Positions 1-11,319 of a stretch of 64,000 nucleotides of DNA are shown here, one piece after another. The notes beneath the pieces are model-generated. The model was not told where the DNA came from and searched no databases. It saw only the letters and a program-made list of their open reading frames with translations. Position numbers and translations under genes: made by a program. Position 1 is the stretch's first letter. Each line of letters begins with the position of its first letter. The stretch is from contig OY821519.1 in NCBI GenBank assembly GCA_963682025.1, positions 10,118,668 to 10,182,667 on the forward strand. Reading direction: 5' to 3'. This stretch comes from Cordilura impudica. Its lineage: Eukaryota > Arthropoda > Insecta > Diptera > Scathophagidae.

Positions 1-1294
1 TAGAAATTCTAGGGAACAAAAGGGAACAAGGAACGTATACCACCGGAGAAAGGAGAATGCGTCCGCGCTAACCCTATATATACTTTGAACCCGCCACGAC
101 CCGCCGGTAAAACACATTTTACATTTTAATGAAATTACTCGAAAAAATTTCATATTACGGAAACTTAAACAGCCCTCGTATACAATGGTGTAATAAATTT
201 GTGCTTTAGGTATTTTATAGCTTATTATCATTATCATTATTTGTTCTATTACCAGTAATCATATCTGCTTATAATATGCACCACCCTTTTTATATGTTCG
301 TAAGTAATAATGTCAGTGGTAACACAAAGTTAATTATTTTTGGTAAATGGGGATGTGATGTGTCTTCCGTACAAAATCAATACAATCAAGTAGTATGTGA
401 AAATATTTCGGACCCAGATATGTTCAGGGTATTATTTGTACCATTGGGATTGAAAAACATTTTGGATGATTCAGAGCCTTCGACTAGTACAACGCAAACA
501 AAGCATATTTGGAGAAATGAGACATTAAATTTGAATTCAAAAAAGAATCGCATGATGCCATCACCAAAGAAGCTATTTCAATTACAGTTAGATGGACAGC
601 AAATTGAAGTAAGCTACCAATTAATGCTGACATTGATATATGCTGCATCATATGCCAAGCAACATCAAACCAAATAAACCAGTCTCTACAAAATCAGTAG
701 ATAATACCGATGCATATAAATTTGGATTATCTTATTTTTAGATCCTGAAACAGCGTCTGAAATAAGAGGAGTTGATTTAAAACAAGTACGTGCGTGCAAT
801 GAAGAAATTGACTCTAGAAAATTTGGAAATTGTGTTAAGGAAACTGTAAAAATATATACAACCAAGTATCCATGTCGAAATATGCATACAACAGTTAACA
901 AGAGTTATCAGAGGAAGCTTAGGAAAAAAGGAATAAGGATTACAGATTTTGTAGAGAACACAATACTAGAAAAGTTTCACAAAATTCCACAATTGATCTA
1001 CTGGTAACTTCAGATCCGTTCATCTCAAGTATTCGAAATCAATGTAAAGTTGAACATCGGGATTTAGATAAGAAGTCAAAAAAATAATAAAGAACAGAAG
1101 TAACACAGAGCAGAATATGGAATATTTGAGTTAAATGAATTATTCATTATAATTGCCTTTCGTTGTTATTTAAGTACGAAAAACATACTATTAGTAATAA
1201 TAATAATAAACGGAACCTCCCATTGTTACAAAAGCTATAAAAATCTATTGCAGTTTTTATTCTGAAAAGGGTTTCTTACCCACAATAAATGAAA
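1..1294 (+). repeat. Dispersed repeat copy A, left part
   Basis: This stretch is colinear with 14396-15665. Shared landmarks are the opening TTCTAGG-type motif, the ACCACC..GAGAAAGG block, the CCTATATATACTTT block and a decayed transposase reading frame. The left end lies at or beyond the window edge, so no terminal inverted repeat can be judged. On the right the similarity stops at the Helitron at 1295 and resumes at about 4190. The repeat was therefore present before the Helitron entered it. Confidence 0.75.
276..1085 (+). pseudogene. Decayed RAG1/Transib-like transposase, copy A
   Basis: The longest open piece (276-677) ends early, but matching pieces continue in other frames. From about 737 the frame reads DPETASEIRGVDLKQV. 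Around 800-905 it reads KYPCRNM then TTVNK. From 908 it reads SEEA, a stop, then EKRNKDYRF, NTRKVSQ and, at 1010-1030, SDPFISS. The order SEEA - RNKDYR - TRK - SDPxISS is what I recall from a large arthropod family of 'uncharacterised' proteins whose C-terminal half parallels the RAG1/Transib core. In that core the Glu of the SEE/SEG segment is catalytic. Stops, frameshifts and two internal deletions shared with copy B make this copy dead. The family assignment is recalled, not searched. Confidence 0.6.
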
Positions 1295-4088
1295 TCTATA
1301 TATATAAAAATGAATCGTGGTTTGTTCGTCCGCTTACAACTTGAAAACTACAGGACTAAAAGGGATACTTTCTTCTGCGAGTTTGTTTGTAACTACCATG
1401 CGAAGGTTTAGGAAAAAAGAAAGGTATAAAAAGTCTCAACAGATGGCGCTGTACGCGGTTATTCCATTTTAACATCATATATATTGTATACTATGAGAGG
1501 GAGAGCTTTGAAAATTTGTGTGAGGCCATCTATTATTAATATGGATAATCACATCGAAAATGGTCGGTATCGGATAAGTGGGCGAGGTACCTCCCATAAA
1601 AAATTAATTTTTAATATCACATATCTTGTTTTAGGTTGAGCTTTGAAACTTTGTACAAGGTCATCTATTATTACTGTGAGTTGCTGTGAATAGCCGTTTT
1701 AAAAATGAGCGGTATCGGAAAAGTGGGCGTGGCACCTACAAAACAAATGTATTAATCAATATCACGATAAGAAGATCTTTGATACTTTAGGTGATGTTAT
1801 CTATTATTAGTGTAAGTGGATCTGACGAAAATAGGCTGGATCGGATCAATGGATGGGGTACATCTCCTTCAAGGTACTGATTGAATATTATGAAATTTCC
1901 GCAATATCCATTCAAGTTAATTGCTACTGCGGTTGTATAAGATGAAGAAGTGAATTTATCAAAAGACTTTTTAATGTACCTCATTTGCCAGGTCTTCCAT
2001 CACATTATTTAATAGCAAAGTTAGATATTTAAATAATATATTTAAATTTAACCTTACTTAACCGCTTTAATTTCAAAAAATTGGTATATTATTGAATAAC
2101 TGGTTCTTTTTAAATATATATTCTTTTTGACTTTCGGATATATATATTATTTTTATTGATTTTTGAACTAAAATATTTTCCATTTACGAAATGTATCATT
2201 GTGAATCGGTATTACGATGCCAAGAAGAGTTCATGGTAACATGTCGTAGCACGTTGAACGGAAGAGAAACGTGCTATTGAAAGGGAATCAGTTCGAACCA
2301 GAATGGTTGAAATTCGTGCGCGACTGTCAGAAGAGATCAACGATGCATACAATGAGCAACAACGATTGAGAAGAAGAGAAATTCGTGCTCGGCAAAATGA
2401 TGAAACCAGATCACAACGTGCGATTCAAACCCACGTCAATTATGGAATACATACAAAGATGACATTGCAGAAGACATTTTGTATCGCTTTCGATCAGCAA
2501 CAGGGAATTTTGAATTACAAATGAACGGTGACATCTACAATGAAGTATTAGTACGGATTGAAGATTTGTGTTTGTTTATGAGTGGCAAACTATCGATTGA
2601 AATTCATAAGCCAGCCCCAGAGCGTCAAACTGGAAGTGTATTGAATTGTGAATTGGAACGCGAGTGTATGTACTTTCGACAGCTTTGCAATAACATGTAC
2701 AAAGAAATGATCCACTGTTGAATGAACAGCTAAAGAGTGCATATGATCAACTGATAAAGGCTGCCGATGATGGAAATAGTGGACCTTTTTTCCTTGACGC
2801 GCCTGGCGGAACTGGGAAGACATTCCTGATATCATTGATATTAGCAGCAATACGTGCTCAAAGTGGAATTGCTACAACACTGTTGGAAGATGGAAGAACG
2901 GCACATTCAGCACTGAAGCTGCTGTTAAACTTGCAAATCAACAAATAACCCTGTTTGCAACATTTCAAAGCAATCATATATGGCAAAAGTGTTACAAAAT
3001 TCTAAATTCATCATATGGGATGAGTGCACAATGGGGCAGAAACTTCAGACACTTCCCGATAGATAGAACCGCAGAAGCTTTCTCCAAAGAATTGGAAATT
3101 GACAAATTCCGGTAGATACTTCCAGTGGTCTAATATCAATTCCACCTGCCATTTGCCAATTCACTTCAACTACAAATGAACTCATCTCTAAAATATATCC
3201 GAACATTGGCCAAAATTTTCTTAACTACGATTGGTTGAGCGCGCGCAATTTTAGCAGCAAAAAATATTGGTGTCAATGATTTGAATTGGACGATTCAGCA
3301 ACAAATTCCTGTTGAATTGCACTCATACAAATCGATCGATCGCGTTGAAAATGAATATGATGTCGTGAATTATCCAGTGGAATTCCTATACACTTTGGAT
3401 TTGCCTGGAATGACGCCTCATCTTTTACGCCTTATAGTTGGATCTGTCTTCCTTATGCTGCGAAATCTTTATGCCCCGAAACTATGCAATGGAAACCGAC
3501 TGATTATGACGAAATTAATGAGAAATGTGATAGTGGCGAGGATTTTGAAAGGGCAGTTCAAGGGAGAATAATGCTTAATTTCGCATATTCCCCTGACTTC
3601 AACCAATTTGACGTTCCAGTTCAACCGAGTTCAGTTCCCAGTGAAACTTGCATTTGCGATGACAATAAACAATTCACAAGGACAGTCCATGGGCATAAAT
3701 CTGGAAAAACCATGCTTTTCACACGGCCAGCTATATTTTGCGTGTTCCCGAGTTTGAAAACCATCCTCAATATTCATTTATGCTCCTGAGCAGAAAATGT
3801 TGTGTATCGTGCAGTATTAAATTGATAACAATCATTGTTCTATTCTTTTTTAATTAATACTTGATTTTATTCTATTGTTCCCAAATGTTGGACGGGACGA
3901 AAGCCGTCGAGTCAGCTGTCCACATAATTATAAGATATTGAATTCAACTGAATTCGCAAAGTGTTTCATTGAAATTATATTATTGCGTCATCTGTTAGCG
4001 GTCGATAATTTCCGATTAAAAAAAAATTAAAAATTAATTCAATCAAAAAATCTCTTTTGGACAAAACGAAGTTTGCCGCGTCAGCTAA
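1295..4088 (+). mobile_element. Internally deleted Helitron
   Basis: The 5' end reads TCTATATATATAAAAATG directly after an A (1294). The 3' end reads GCGTCAGCTAA and is followed by T, which fits Helitron rules (5' TC, 3' CTRR, insertion between A and T). The interior holds a decayed PIF1-type helicase at 2303-3820. At 2.8 kb it is much shorter than an autonomous Helitron, and no Rep (rolling-circle) domain is recognisable, so it is non-autonomous. It sits inside repeat copy A, and copy B at 15665 shows the region without it. Confidence 0.75.
2303..3820 (+). pseudogene. Helitron PIF1-type helicase, broken
   Basis: The pieces line up with the C-terminal helicase half of Helitron proteins. A basic N-terminal stretch (2303-2524) is followed by IEDLCLF (about 2560) and then Walker A, LDAPGGTGKT (2790-2820). 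Motif II reads IIWDECT in another frame at 3010-3030. Later pieces read NFLNYDWLS (3215), NGNRL (3490) and [15 protein letters not shown] (3650-3700). Near 3720 comes [13 protein letters not shown], then a C-terminus ending at TAA 3818-3820. The enzyme would unwind DNA during rolling-circle transposition. The Rep nuclease domain and much of the preceding region are missing between about 2500 and 2525, and several frameshifts and stops interrupt the rest. Confidence 0.8.
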
Positions 4089-4390
4089 TGTTTTAATAAA
4101 TATGAAAGATTCAAAAAACGAAACTTGTATTTTCATATCAAAATTTTAAAAAGAATCAGAATCATTGCGCTAATGTTGAGCAGATTTATGTTGCTAAAAT
4201 TATCAAATTTGGCAGCAAAAAATAATAAATTTTTCTGTAGTAATAGCAACGTTTTTAGATAATATTACTAACGTTTTTTTTTTAATTGTAAATAACCTTT
4301 GAGTGTAAACAAATTTGCAAAATTTGACAGCAAAAAACTTTTAATTTTTCAGGTTCAAAAGTTACAGAATTTTGGTCAATGAAAAACTAA
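4089..4390 (+). repeat. Repeat copy A, right part
   Basis: From about 4190 the text AAAATTATCAAATTTGGCAG onwards matches 15670-15850, including the TTTTTCTGTAGTAATAGCAA and TTTGAGTGTAAACAAATTTG blocks. It is the continuation of copy A on the far side of the Helitron. No coding sequence is seen. Confidence 0.65.
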
Positions 4391-6279
4391 TGAAATTAAT
4401 AGAATTAAATTTGTGATAAATTTTTATTTTTTTTTACCGATAACAAAAAAGTTAGGCTTGAAAATACTCAATAATTGAACGAAAAAATCGAGAAAAAGAA
4501 TCGTAGGAACGGTTTTTAAGTAGCGGCCATTTTATTTTTATTTTTTAATTTTCAAAATAAAATATTCAGGCTTGAGGTCTGAGCCTGCATATTTTTTTTG
4601 AAAACTAATCAATAAAGGTCGGATAAAACTAAAAACATTTATAATTTTCTTTTTTTGTTAGTTTTATGCTCATGTTTAATTGTTTTTTTTTTTTTAATTC
4701 TTTTGTTTTAATTATCTTGTTTTTAAAAAGTTTATTTAAATAAAAGATCAATTTATAATTATCATAAAACTAATAAAAAATAATAATAATTAAATGGCCG
4801 TTATTCGAAACATATCCAACAATTTTTTTTCTTTTTAAAAATCGCCAAAAAAAATTCTTTTAAGTCTTCGCGGAAAATTTCTCGCGATAGTTTCTTCAGC
4901 GTTTTTTTTTTCAAAGCCTATATTCACTTTTTTTAAGTATTTTTTCAGCAGCTCGTCAATTCTGGCAGCTGTGCCAGAGGTGTGTTATAAAAATTTTTCG
5001 TTCTCTATCCAAGTTTAAAAGCAATCCCTGAGTGCAGGGAGGATTACTTTCGTTGTTAGTAATACGACAAATAGTTTATTCCTTAGATATTGAAATTTAA
5101 AGAAATTTTTTTAAACGTTTATAAAATATACAAATAAAAATCTCAAATTCCAAATTTTCGTAGTTCAGGACAGTCCACTGTAACAATTACAATTTAGTTT
5201 TTTATTTAGTTTTATTTTTTTATATTTTTTTGGCTCTCAACAAGTCAGACATATGTCGTTGGACAATGGCAACTACTTAATTACGTTGCCTACTTTATGA
5301 AAAATAAACCTACTGATGGGCCTACCTGGTTATCGTTTGGTTGTTGTCTGCTTGGTGTTGTTATTTTTACACAGTTGTACGAGTTTGATGTACTTTACAA
5401 GTCCATATCTGTTGACCAGCGTTTCTTTGTGTCTAAACCAAACTAAGGCACATGATCACCGCTGGCCATTCCAAATGAAATACACACTGTTTTGGGTCAT
5501 CTTATCATCATCTTCTGTTCCTTAGAATGACAAAACTTTGGGCGTTGTTTGAGTTTTTTTTTATAAAAAAAAAAAAAACAATATTCACAAACTGTGTTTT
5601 TTACTCCTTTTTTTGTTTTGTTAATGCACATTGGGAATCGAATCTTTGATGGGTCTTAAAAAAATCTATAGCACAAAATACCGTTATCGCAATCATTTTT
5701 AAAGTCACCAGATATACAACAGACTTTAAAATCAATTCTCTGGCTGTTTTTTTTTATTTTTGTTGTTATTTTTTTTTTTTGTATTTTCTGCAATGAAAAC
5801 AAAATTATTTTATGTGTTCGTATTTTTACCCCGAATTTTATTGTGTGTTTGTGTGTAAGGCTTCCGGCAAAAAGTATGGTATGAAACAGCATCCACCATT
5901 ACTACAAGTAGCCGAAGTTTTGTCAATCAATACTCTACGTTACGCATTCTGCATATTAAGTAGTTCCAAATACTATACGTTTATAAGGGTGACTCCTATT
6001 TTTGATGAGTTTTTATTTATTATTTTTGTAATCACAAGCGATAAATGCCTAAGTCGACTTAATATCGTTTTATATATACATACGTAAAATCCCCATTTCT
6101 CCAACACTGTGTTTTAAAAAGTTATAAATGAAAACATACTGACCTAAGTCGTAACGAAGCCCCATTACGTTTATATAAAAATTTATTTTTCTCGAAAGCA
6201 TGATTTTCAACTTAGGCGGTTAATGCTTGTGACCACAGATTTATTTAATGGAAATGTATATTTCTTTTTTTTATCTATC
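4391..6279. other. AT-rich stretch without recognised gene
   Basis: The stretch has many A and T runs and scattered short ORFs without codon-like structure. The part at 5220-5530 is less skewed and may be unique host DNA, but I recognise no protein, RNA or transposon in it. Confidence 0.5.
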
Positions 6280-6765
6280 TTCCTTCTGTATATAGTATGG
6301 TATAAAAGCGAAAGTATATATGTTTGTTTGCTTATAATTTAAAGGAGGCTAAACCACATGAGCGATCTCTTGGAAGAAACTAGAGGCTATCAATTTTTTT
6401 AATATTGGTCGTGGCACCTCCCGTACAAAGAGAATTTTTAATATCATATATATTAGCTAGTATGACAGGCAGAACTTTATGTGAGGTCATCTATTATTAA
6501 TATGAGTAGGCGAACAAAAATGAGCGGGATCGGACCAATAGGCGTGCCACGCCTATACAAATTAATATATAATATATAACTGTAGTACTATAAAAGGGAA
6601 AGCCTCAACACTTTGTACCAGTTCATCAGATATTAATTTGAGTAGTCAAATCAATAATGGGCAGATGAGTATTAGTGGGTGTGGCACATCCTATAACAAA
6701 AAATATGAAGTATTATGAAAGCGCCAGTCTTTAAACTTTTGACAAGTATTAATTACCAACGTAGA
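6280..6765 (+). mobile_element. Helitron-type fragment
   Basis: The block shares phrases with the non-coding 5' region of the Helitron at 1295. Examples are GTGGCACCTCCC, the ATTTTTAATATCA block, GAGGTCATCTATTATTA and GAGCGG.ATCGGA. It has no clear CTRR end, so it is a truncated relative. Confidence 0.5.
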
Positions 6766-6965
6766 AATCGCAGAATCGCCTAATTCAAAAATCGCCAAAT
6801 TAAAAATCGTCAAAATCAAAAATCGCCAAAATCAACAATCGCCAAATAAAAAATCGTCAAAATCAAAAATCCCCAAAATAAAAACCACCAAAAACAAAAA
6901 ACTTCAAAATCAAAAATCGGTAAAATCAAAAATGACTAAAATCCAAAATCGCCAAAAAAAAAAAA
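6766..6965 (+). repeat. Tandem AAAATCGCC-type repeat arm
   Basis: About a dozen degenerate copies of a roughly 16-bp unit close to AAAATCAAAAATCGCC run in tandem. The same motif recurs at 9450-9990 and, inverted as GGGCGATTTTTC, at 10375-10620. These could be the arms of foldback-type elements. Confidence 0.75.
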
Positions 6966-7218
6966 AAATTTCAAAATTCAAGCACAATCGTTAAGTTTTG
7001 CCAGATTTTATTTGGGCTATATGTAGTTTGCTCCATATATAGTTTTATAATTTTTGCATTTAAATAAAAAAATATAAAATAAATAAAATCAAAAGTTTTA
7101 ATGCACAATACAAACTTCGTAGTACAAATTGATCATGAAAGCAAACATGTCAGTAAGTCTCGGGAAATCGTAGCGAGGCACGACAGCGCATATATAATAT
7201 AAAAAATATTTTCTTATA
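6966..7218. other. AT-rich spacer
   Basis: No gene is seen. A short GTAGCGAGGCACGACAGCG phrase near 7170 resembles the pre-terminal GC-rich text of Helitron 3' ends (compare 30860-30880), but no CTRR follows. Confidence 0.4.
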
Positions 7219-7559
7219 TCTATAATATTAATAGGCTAGGCGATTTCTTGTGAATGATGTTTTGTTCTACCGTTTTAACCCGATTTTGACCAAACGTATA
7301 TTATTTGAAAGGTATTTTTTTTTTAGCCGTTTTGCAGATTTACAGATTTTTAAATTTTTTCCTTTTTTTTGAGAAAATTGCATTTAAAGTTGCTACTAAC
7401 ACATACATAAAATTATAAAATGTTATGTGTTTGTTTATCAAATTTGTTAATGTGTTTGTAATAAAAATGAGAATACCATAACTTCAGGGTCTTTATTTAA
7501 TGAAAAAAATAAAATTTCCCAGAATTTGCACTCGAATTTCGAGGGCTGTAATCTGCTAG
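7219..7559 (+). mobile_element. Mini-Helitron family H, copy H1
   Basis: The element starts TCTATAATATTAATAGG after an A and ends ATCTGCTAG before a T. Twelve bases before the CTAG lies a CTCGA-ATT-TCGAG hairpin. It shares GGCGATTTCTTGTGA, TTTGAAAGGTATTT and GTTGCTACTAACACA with eight other copies in the window. No protein is encoded. The termini fit a non-autonomous Helitron. Confidence 0.75.
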
Positions 7560-7734
7560 TTTGCATTAAAGTTATAAGATTACACTGGTCAAGTCTTGTT
7601 TCTTTTATTTAGTTACTGTCATTAGGTATTTCTGTAGTCCTGCTAATAACTTTACCTATTGAAATATACAATTTTATTATTTTGGCAAAAAATTCAAAAA
7701 AATAATATATATTATGTTAACAAAATTTCAATTG
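7560..7734. other. AT-rich spacer
   Basis: Nothing is recognised between mini-Helitron H1 and the decayed minus-strand gene. Confidence 0.4.
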
Positions 7735-9340
7735 AATGAACAACTTTAGATAGATCTTGTTCAAACTCCAGCAGTAGTCTGCCATCATATGTGAGCCCCA
7801 CCGCCTCTGATGACGCTCTTTCATTGTTCGAAGATCCTGATGAAATCTTTCACCCTGCTCCTCATTAAAATCACCCAGATTTTATGGAAATTGATCTAAA
7901 TGCGATACAGGAAGTGGATTTTTATGCTAATGCTGCAAGTTCGATAGCATGCACTCAACAACCTCGACATGGTTGTCAGATTTCTTTTGCCTAGAAAATT
8001 ACTCATAACAAAACAAATGAATTCCAAGCTTTGGATTCGACTTCAGTCATTGATTTGACAAAATTACGATCTTTCACGAGTTGGCACAGTGTAGGCTCAT
8101 CAAAAATACCAGCCTTCAATTTTTCTTTACAAACTGTTTCATTATGCCGAGTTTAATATTAAGTGGTGGAAGTATGATTCTGTTTCAGCTAACTTAAGGC
8201 ACGTTTATAACATTTTTTTCTACTAACTTTTATATCTTTTAGCCCGCACTGGCCGAACTTTTTGTGATCAATGATGTTGTTTGTCACGACTGTCCCAGAG
8301 ACACATGAAACAAGGGAACTTTGTGTACCCCCCTTGTTGACCTAAAAGAAAGTTAACCATTTTCAGACCAACACAAATGACCCATTTGTGGTCTTAGTAC
8401 TTAATTTTTTTCAATAACCTTAGAAACATTTGCGTATTCTTCTTTCAAATTCGTCGAATGTGCAATTGGTAGAGATCAGTACTTGTTACCAATATGAACC
8501 AAAACACACTTTAAACTTCTTTTGCTGCTGTCGAAAAAAAGGCACCACTCACTAGGTTGGTACTGTTTTAATCCCAACTGTTGGAAAATACCATAAACAT
8601 CGTTACAAAAAACTAAATCCTTCCCTTGTGAAAAATATGACAACAGATTTTTTTCTCGGGTACGATAAAGTGTAATGTTGGTTTCCGGAGTAAGCTAATT
8701 TTTTTCTTTTAAACGAGATGCTAAAATTTCAGAAGCTTTTAGTTCTTTCTGAATAAATAGGTTCTTAAAGGCTCCATTCGTAGTCTGAATAAAAGTCTTC
8801 ACTTGACGGATTTCGTACGGGTTCACAGAGATTTGGATCATCAGAAGATTTAAATGAGCTGGGTTGTACCTCTTGTGATTTTAATTGATTTCGTTGAGCA
8901 GAAGATAAATTAGGATATGACCAATTACTTCAATTTCCACGTTTAATTCCATTTATTTTTACAACGCAGAAGTAGTATTCCTCGTGACAGTTTGAGGTTC
9001 TCGCCAAATCATGGGTGTTACGAACATTATTGCATCTCTTTTTTCACTGAAGCATAACCGTAAACCTACTACACATTTCTGGCATATAATATGGGGAACC
9101 CATGGCTTGTCCAGATTATACAATTTTATTTTAATGTATTGATGATACGTAGTTTTCACAAAGTCCGATATAGGTTTTCGATATTTTGCAAAACCACAAA
9201 TGTAGCAAAAACTATTGGGATTCAGCACACAACATCTTCTTGATGAAGCCAGATCGAAAACTACAACAAAATATATTTTAACGTGTCCAATAAAAAACGA
9301 AACTCTAAGTAAAAATAGCAAATGAGGGTAGTTAGCTATA
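7735..9340 (-). pseudogene. Decayed arthropod multicopy gene (CYICG / EEQGERFHQD type)
   Basis: Read on the minus strand, the N-terminal open piece (8959-9321) carries NPNSFCYICG, PHIICQKCV and MIWREPQ, a likely Cys-rich metal-binding region. Further on, in changing frames, come SFFSQ-like text, DSSKRSLK, LPPLNIKLG.MKQFVK, NEEQGERFHQD and MMADYCWSL (about 7770-7860). I recall this order from proteins that occur in many near-identical copies in arthropod genomes, usually annotated as uncharacterised. Their behaviour suggests a mobile or frequently duplicated gene, but I cannot name its class. Many stops and frameshifts make this copy dead. Tandem-repeat arms lie on both sides (6766-6965 and from 9440). 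Confidence 0.6.
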
Positions 9341-9439
9341 ACTCAAAAACAAAGAAAAATTGTTGCCATATTTAAAAAATACGAGTCAATTTGAGATAGA
9401 AATGAAAAAATATCACAGGAAACAAACAATTTCATTTGG

Positions 9440-10000
9440 TGGTAGCAAATATCGCCCAAAAAAAAAAAAAAAAAATTTAAAATCGCGCAAAAAAATTCCA
9501 TACAAAATTGGGTTAAATTTCATATGAAGAAACACCGAAATTTATTGGGTTTTTTCATTATTTTTGGATTTAATTTCGTTTAATAAAATTGGGTTATTTA
9601 TCATTACGAAAAATCTACAAAAAAATAACATATGAAAACTGGCCCAAAAGGGTTCCATGATGAAAAGGTAAATACGTCTTTATCCTTAAATGATAAGGAT
9701 TGATTTTGTTTGGTTGTTAATACTTTGGACGTAAAATATATGTAGAGAAACAAACTGAAAATGAAAAATTTGTAAAAAAAAAAAAAAATCGCGCGATTTT
9801 TGGACAAAATTAAAAATCTGTCGGGGAAAAAGCGCATAAAGAAATTTAATAACAGAAACTAAAAATGAAAAATTTTTACAAAAAATCGCGCGATTTTTGT
9901 AAGAATTTTTCGCCTGTGGCGCTTTGTTCAAAAGCAAAAACTATACAAAAATTCGCGCGATTCTAATTCTCCGCAATAAAAATACAAATAACTTTAAAAA
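9440..10000 (+). repeat. Repeat arm with TCGCGCGA palindromes
   Basis: The stretch begins with ATCGCCCAAAA and AAAATCGCGC units. It then carries two imperfect copies of a roughly 110-bp block (about 9725-9802 and 9835-9898), each ending in the palindrome AAAAATCGCGCGATTTTT (near 9784 and at 9881-9898). A third partial copy, TTCGCGCGATT, lies at 9952-9962. The motif is inverted relative to 10375-10620. The ORFs here are low-complexity shadows. Confidence 0.7.
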
Positions 10001-10129
10001 CGCTAATTTTTTTTTCCCAACAGATATTTCCCTTCATATTTGTTTTAATGGATAAAAAAAACCAAAAAGTGTTACGACCACCTATTCAATAACATAAATA
10101 ATAATATATTTAATTTGGAGGTATACATT

Positions 10130-10365
10130 TTCATGACCGACTTTGAAACTGCATTGCAAAATTCTTTTTAAAAAAATTCATAACGCAAAACACTAAGGCT
10201 GGTGGTTTCATTTCTACCAAGCAATTAGGCGCAATCTCCCAATACAGTATTGTTGCCTTGCCGTCATTTGAAATACTGCAATTAGTGCGTACTTAAATTG
10301 CAGGCAAAAAGTTTGGCTGAAGGCTTAAACCAGTACTTATGTCCATAATGTCGCGCAGCTGCTGA
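10130..10365 (+). pseudogene. Possible MULE-type transposase scrap
   Basis: From about 10133 the frame reads MTDFETALQNSF. This resembles the DFExA..AF segment of Mutator-like (MULE) transposases that precedes the second catalytic region. A further stretch, AKSLAEGLNQYLCP, is readable at about 10300. The match is short and stops interrupt it. Its place between inverted tandem-repeat arms would fit a foldback/Phantom-type element, but chance similarity is possible. Confidence 0.3.
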
Positions 10366-10374
10366 AGAAGCAAT

Positions 10375-10620
10375 CGATGTTTTCATTTGAAAGAACATTT
10401 TTCATAATTTGGGTGATTTTTCTTTTATTTTGGGCAAAAAATCGTTTTTCATATTTGGGTGATTTTTCGTTTCTTTTTTGCGTTCTTTTTCCTTTTTTTT
10501 GGGCGAAATTTCGTATTTTTATTTTTGGGTGATATTTCATTTTTTTTGGAAAATATTTCATTTGGGCGATTTTTCATTTTTTTTTTTTGCGATTTTTCTT
10601 TGGGCGATATTTCCTACCGC
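10375..10620 (-). repeat. Inverted GGGCGATTTTTC repeat arm
   Basis: At least eight degenerate units of the form TTTGGGCGATTTTTCATT follow one another. The reverse complement matches the AAAATCGCC units at 6766-6965 and 9450-9490, so this is the opposite arm. The long ORFs 10459-10842 and 10478-10696 are low-complexity readings of it. Confidence 0.7.
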
Positions 10621-10657
10621 CTTTCATTTCTTTTGTTTACCAGTGTTATGTCTAAAA

Positions 10658-11229
10658 CACATAGACGACAGCGGCTACACAAGTACAGCCTGTTAAAAAT
10701 GAAAAACACACATTTATATGAAAACGATTATTTTGACATCAATATAGATACACGGCTACACGACAACTTCTGTCGCTGTAGTCAACTTAGAATAATTTCT
10801 ATTTTTGTTGGCTACAAAACAAAAATAGTGTTGATAATATAACAAAATATGCAAAAGAAATTAGTGCTATGAAATATTTTATTTTGTTTAAAAAAATGCG
10901 CAAAACGAAATGCTGCAATTCCACTAATAATCAAATGGGGTTATCTAAATTTATTTATTTATTTTTACGTTATAATAATGCATTGTAAAGAAGTAATTGT
11001 ATATCTAAGTCAAGTTTATGTAGAATCATGCATGTTTTTCCATTTTAATGAAGTAAAAAAAAATATAATTGGCACTACTGAAATAAAAATGCATGCATGT
11101 ATAAAAACAGCTGTTTACATTGCTGTTATATGTTGCTGTCGTTTTAAAAAAAATTAAGTATCTGACTACACGACTATAACTGCAGCCAGCAGCATTTCGT
11201 GTTGTCGAGTAGCCGCAGTCGTCTACGTG
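10658..11229. mobile_element. Short element with 23-bp terminal inverted repeats
   Basis: The left end (10658-10680) begins CACATAGACGAC and ends GGCTACAC. The reverse complement of 11207-11229 agrees at 20 of 23 positions. A partial internal repeat (GGCTACACGACAAC near 10753) resembles the right arm. There is no transposase, so it is a MITE-like non-autonomous DNA transposon. I could not settle a target-site duplication. Confidence 0.55.
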
Positions 11230-11319
11230 ATTCGTGCATTATAACTGAAATAAATTGAAATTTTATGCGATCGACTATTCGATGCTATATCATGTGTGAA
11301 GAGAAAAGGTCTTAGGTCC

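Noticed and set aside
720..745. Splice acceptor (CTTATTTTTAG before ATCCTGAAAC) in copy A
   Set aside because: The same junction in copy B is better explained by a shared deletion; no matching donor gives a continuous frame.
5316..5525. 69-residue hydrophobic ORF resembling a signal peptide
   Set aside because: Short, AT-rich surroundings, no homology I recognise and no splice or promoter context; most likely chance.
6766..6965. CRISPR-like array
   Set aside because: Units are contiguous, degenerate and without spacers, in a eukaryotic setting.
10459..10842. 127-residue Phe-rich ORF and its overlapping partner
   Set aside because: The reading frame follows the GGGCGATTTTTC repeat units and then enters the TIR element; no domain is present.
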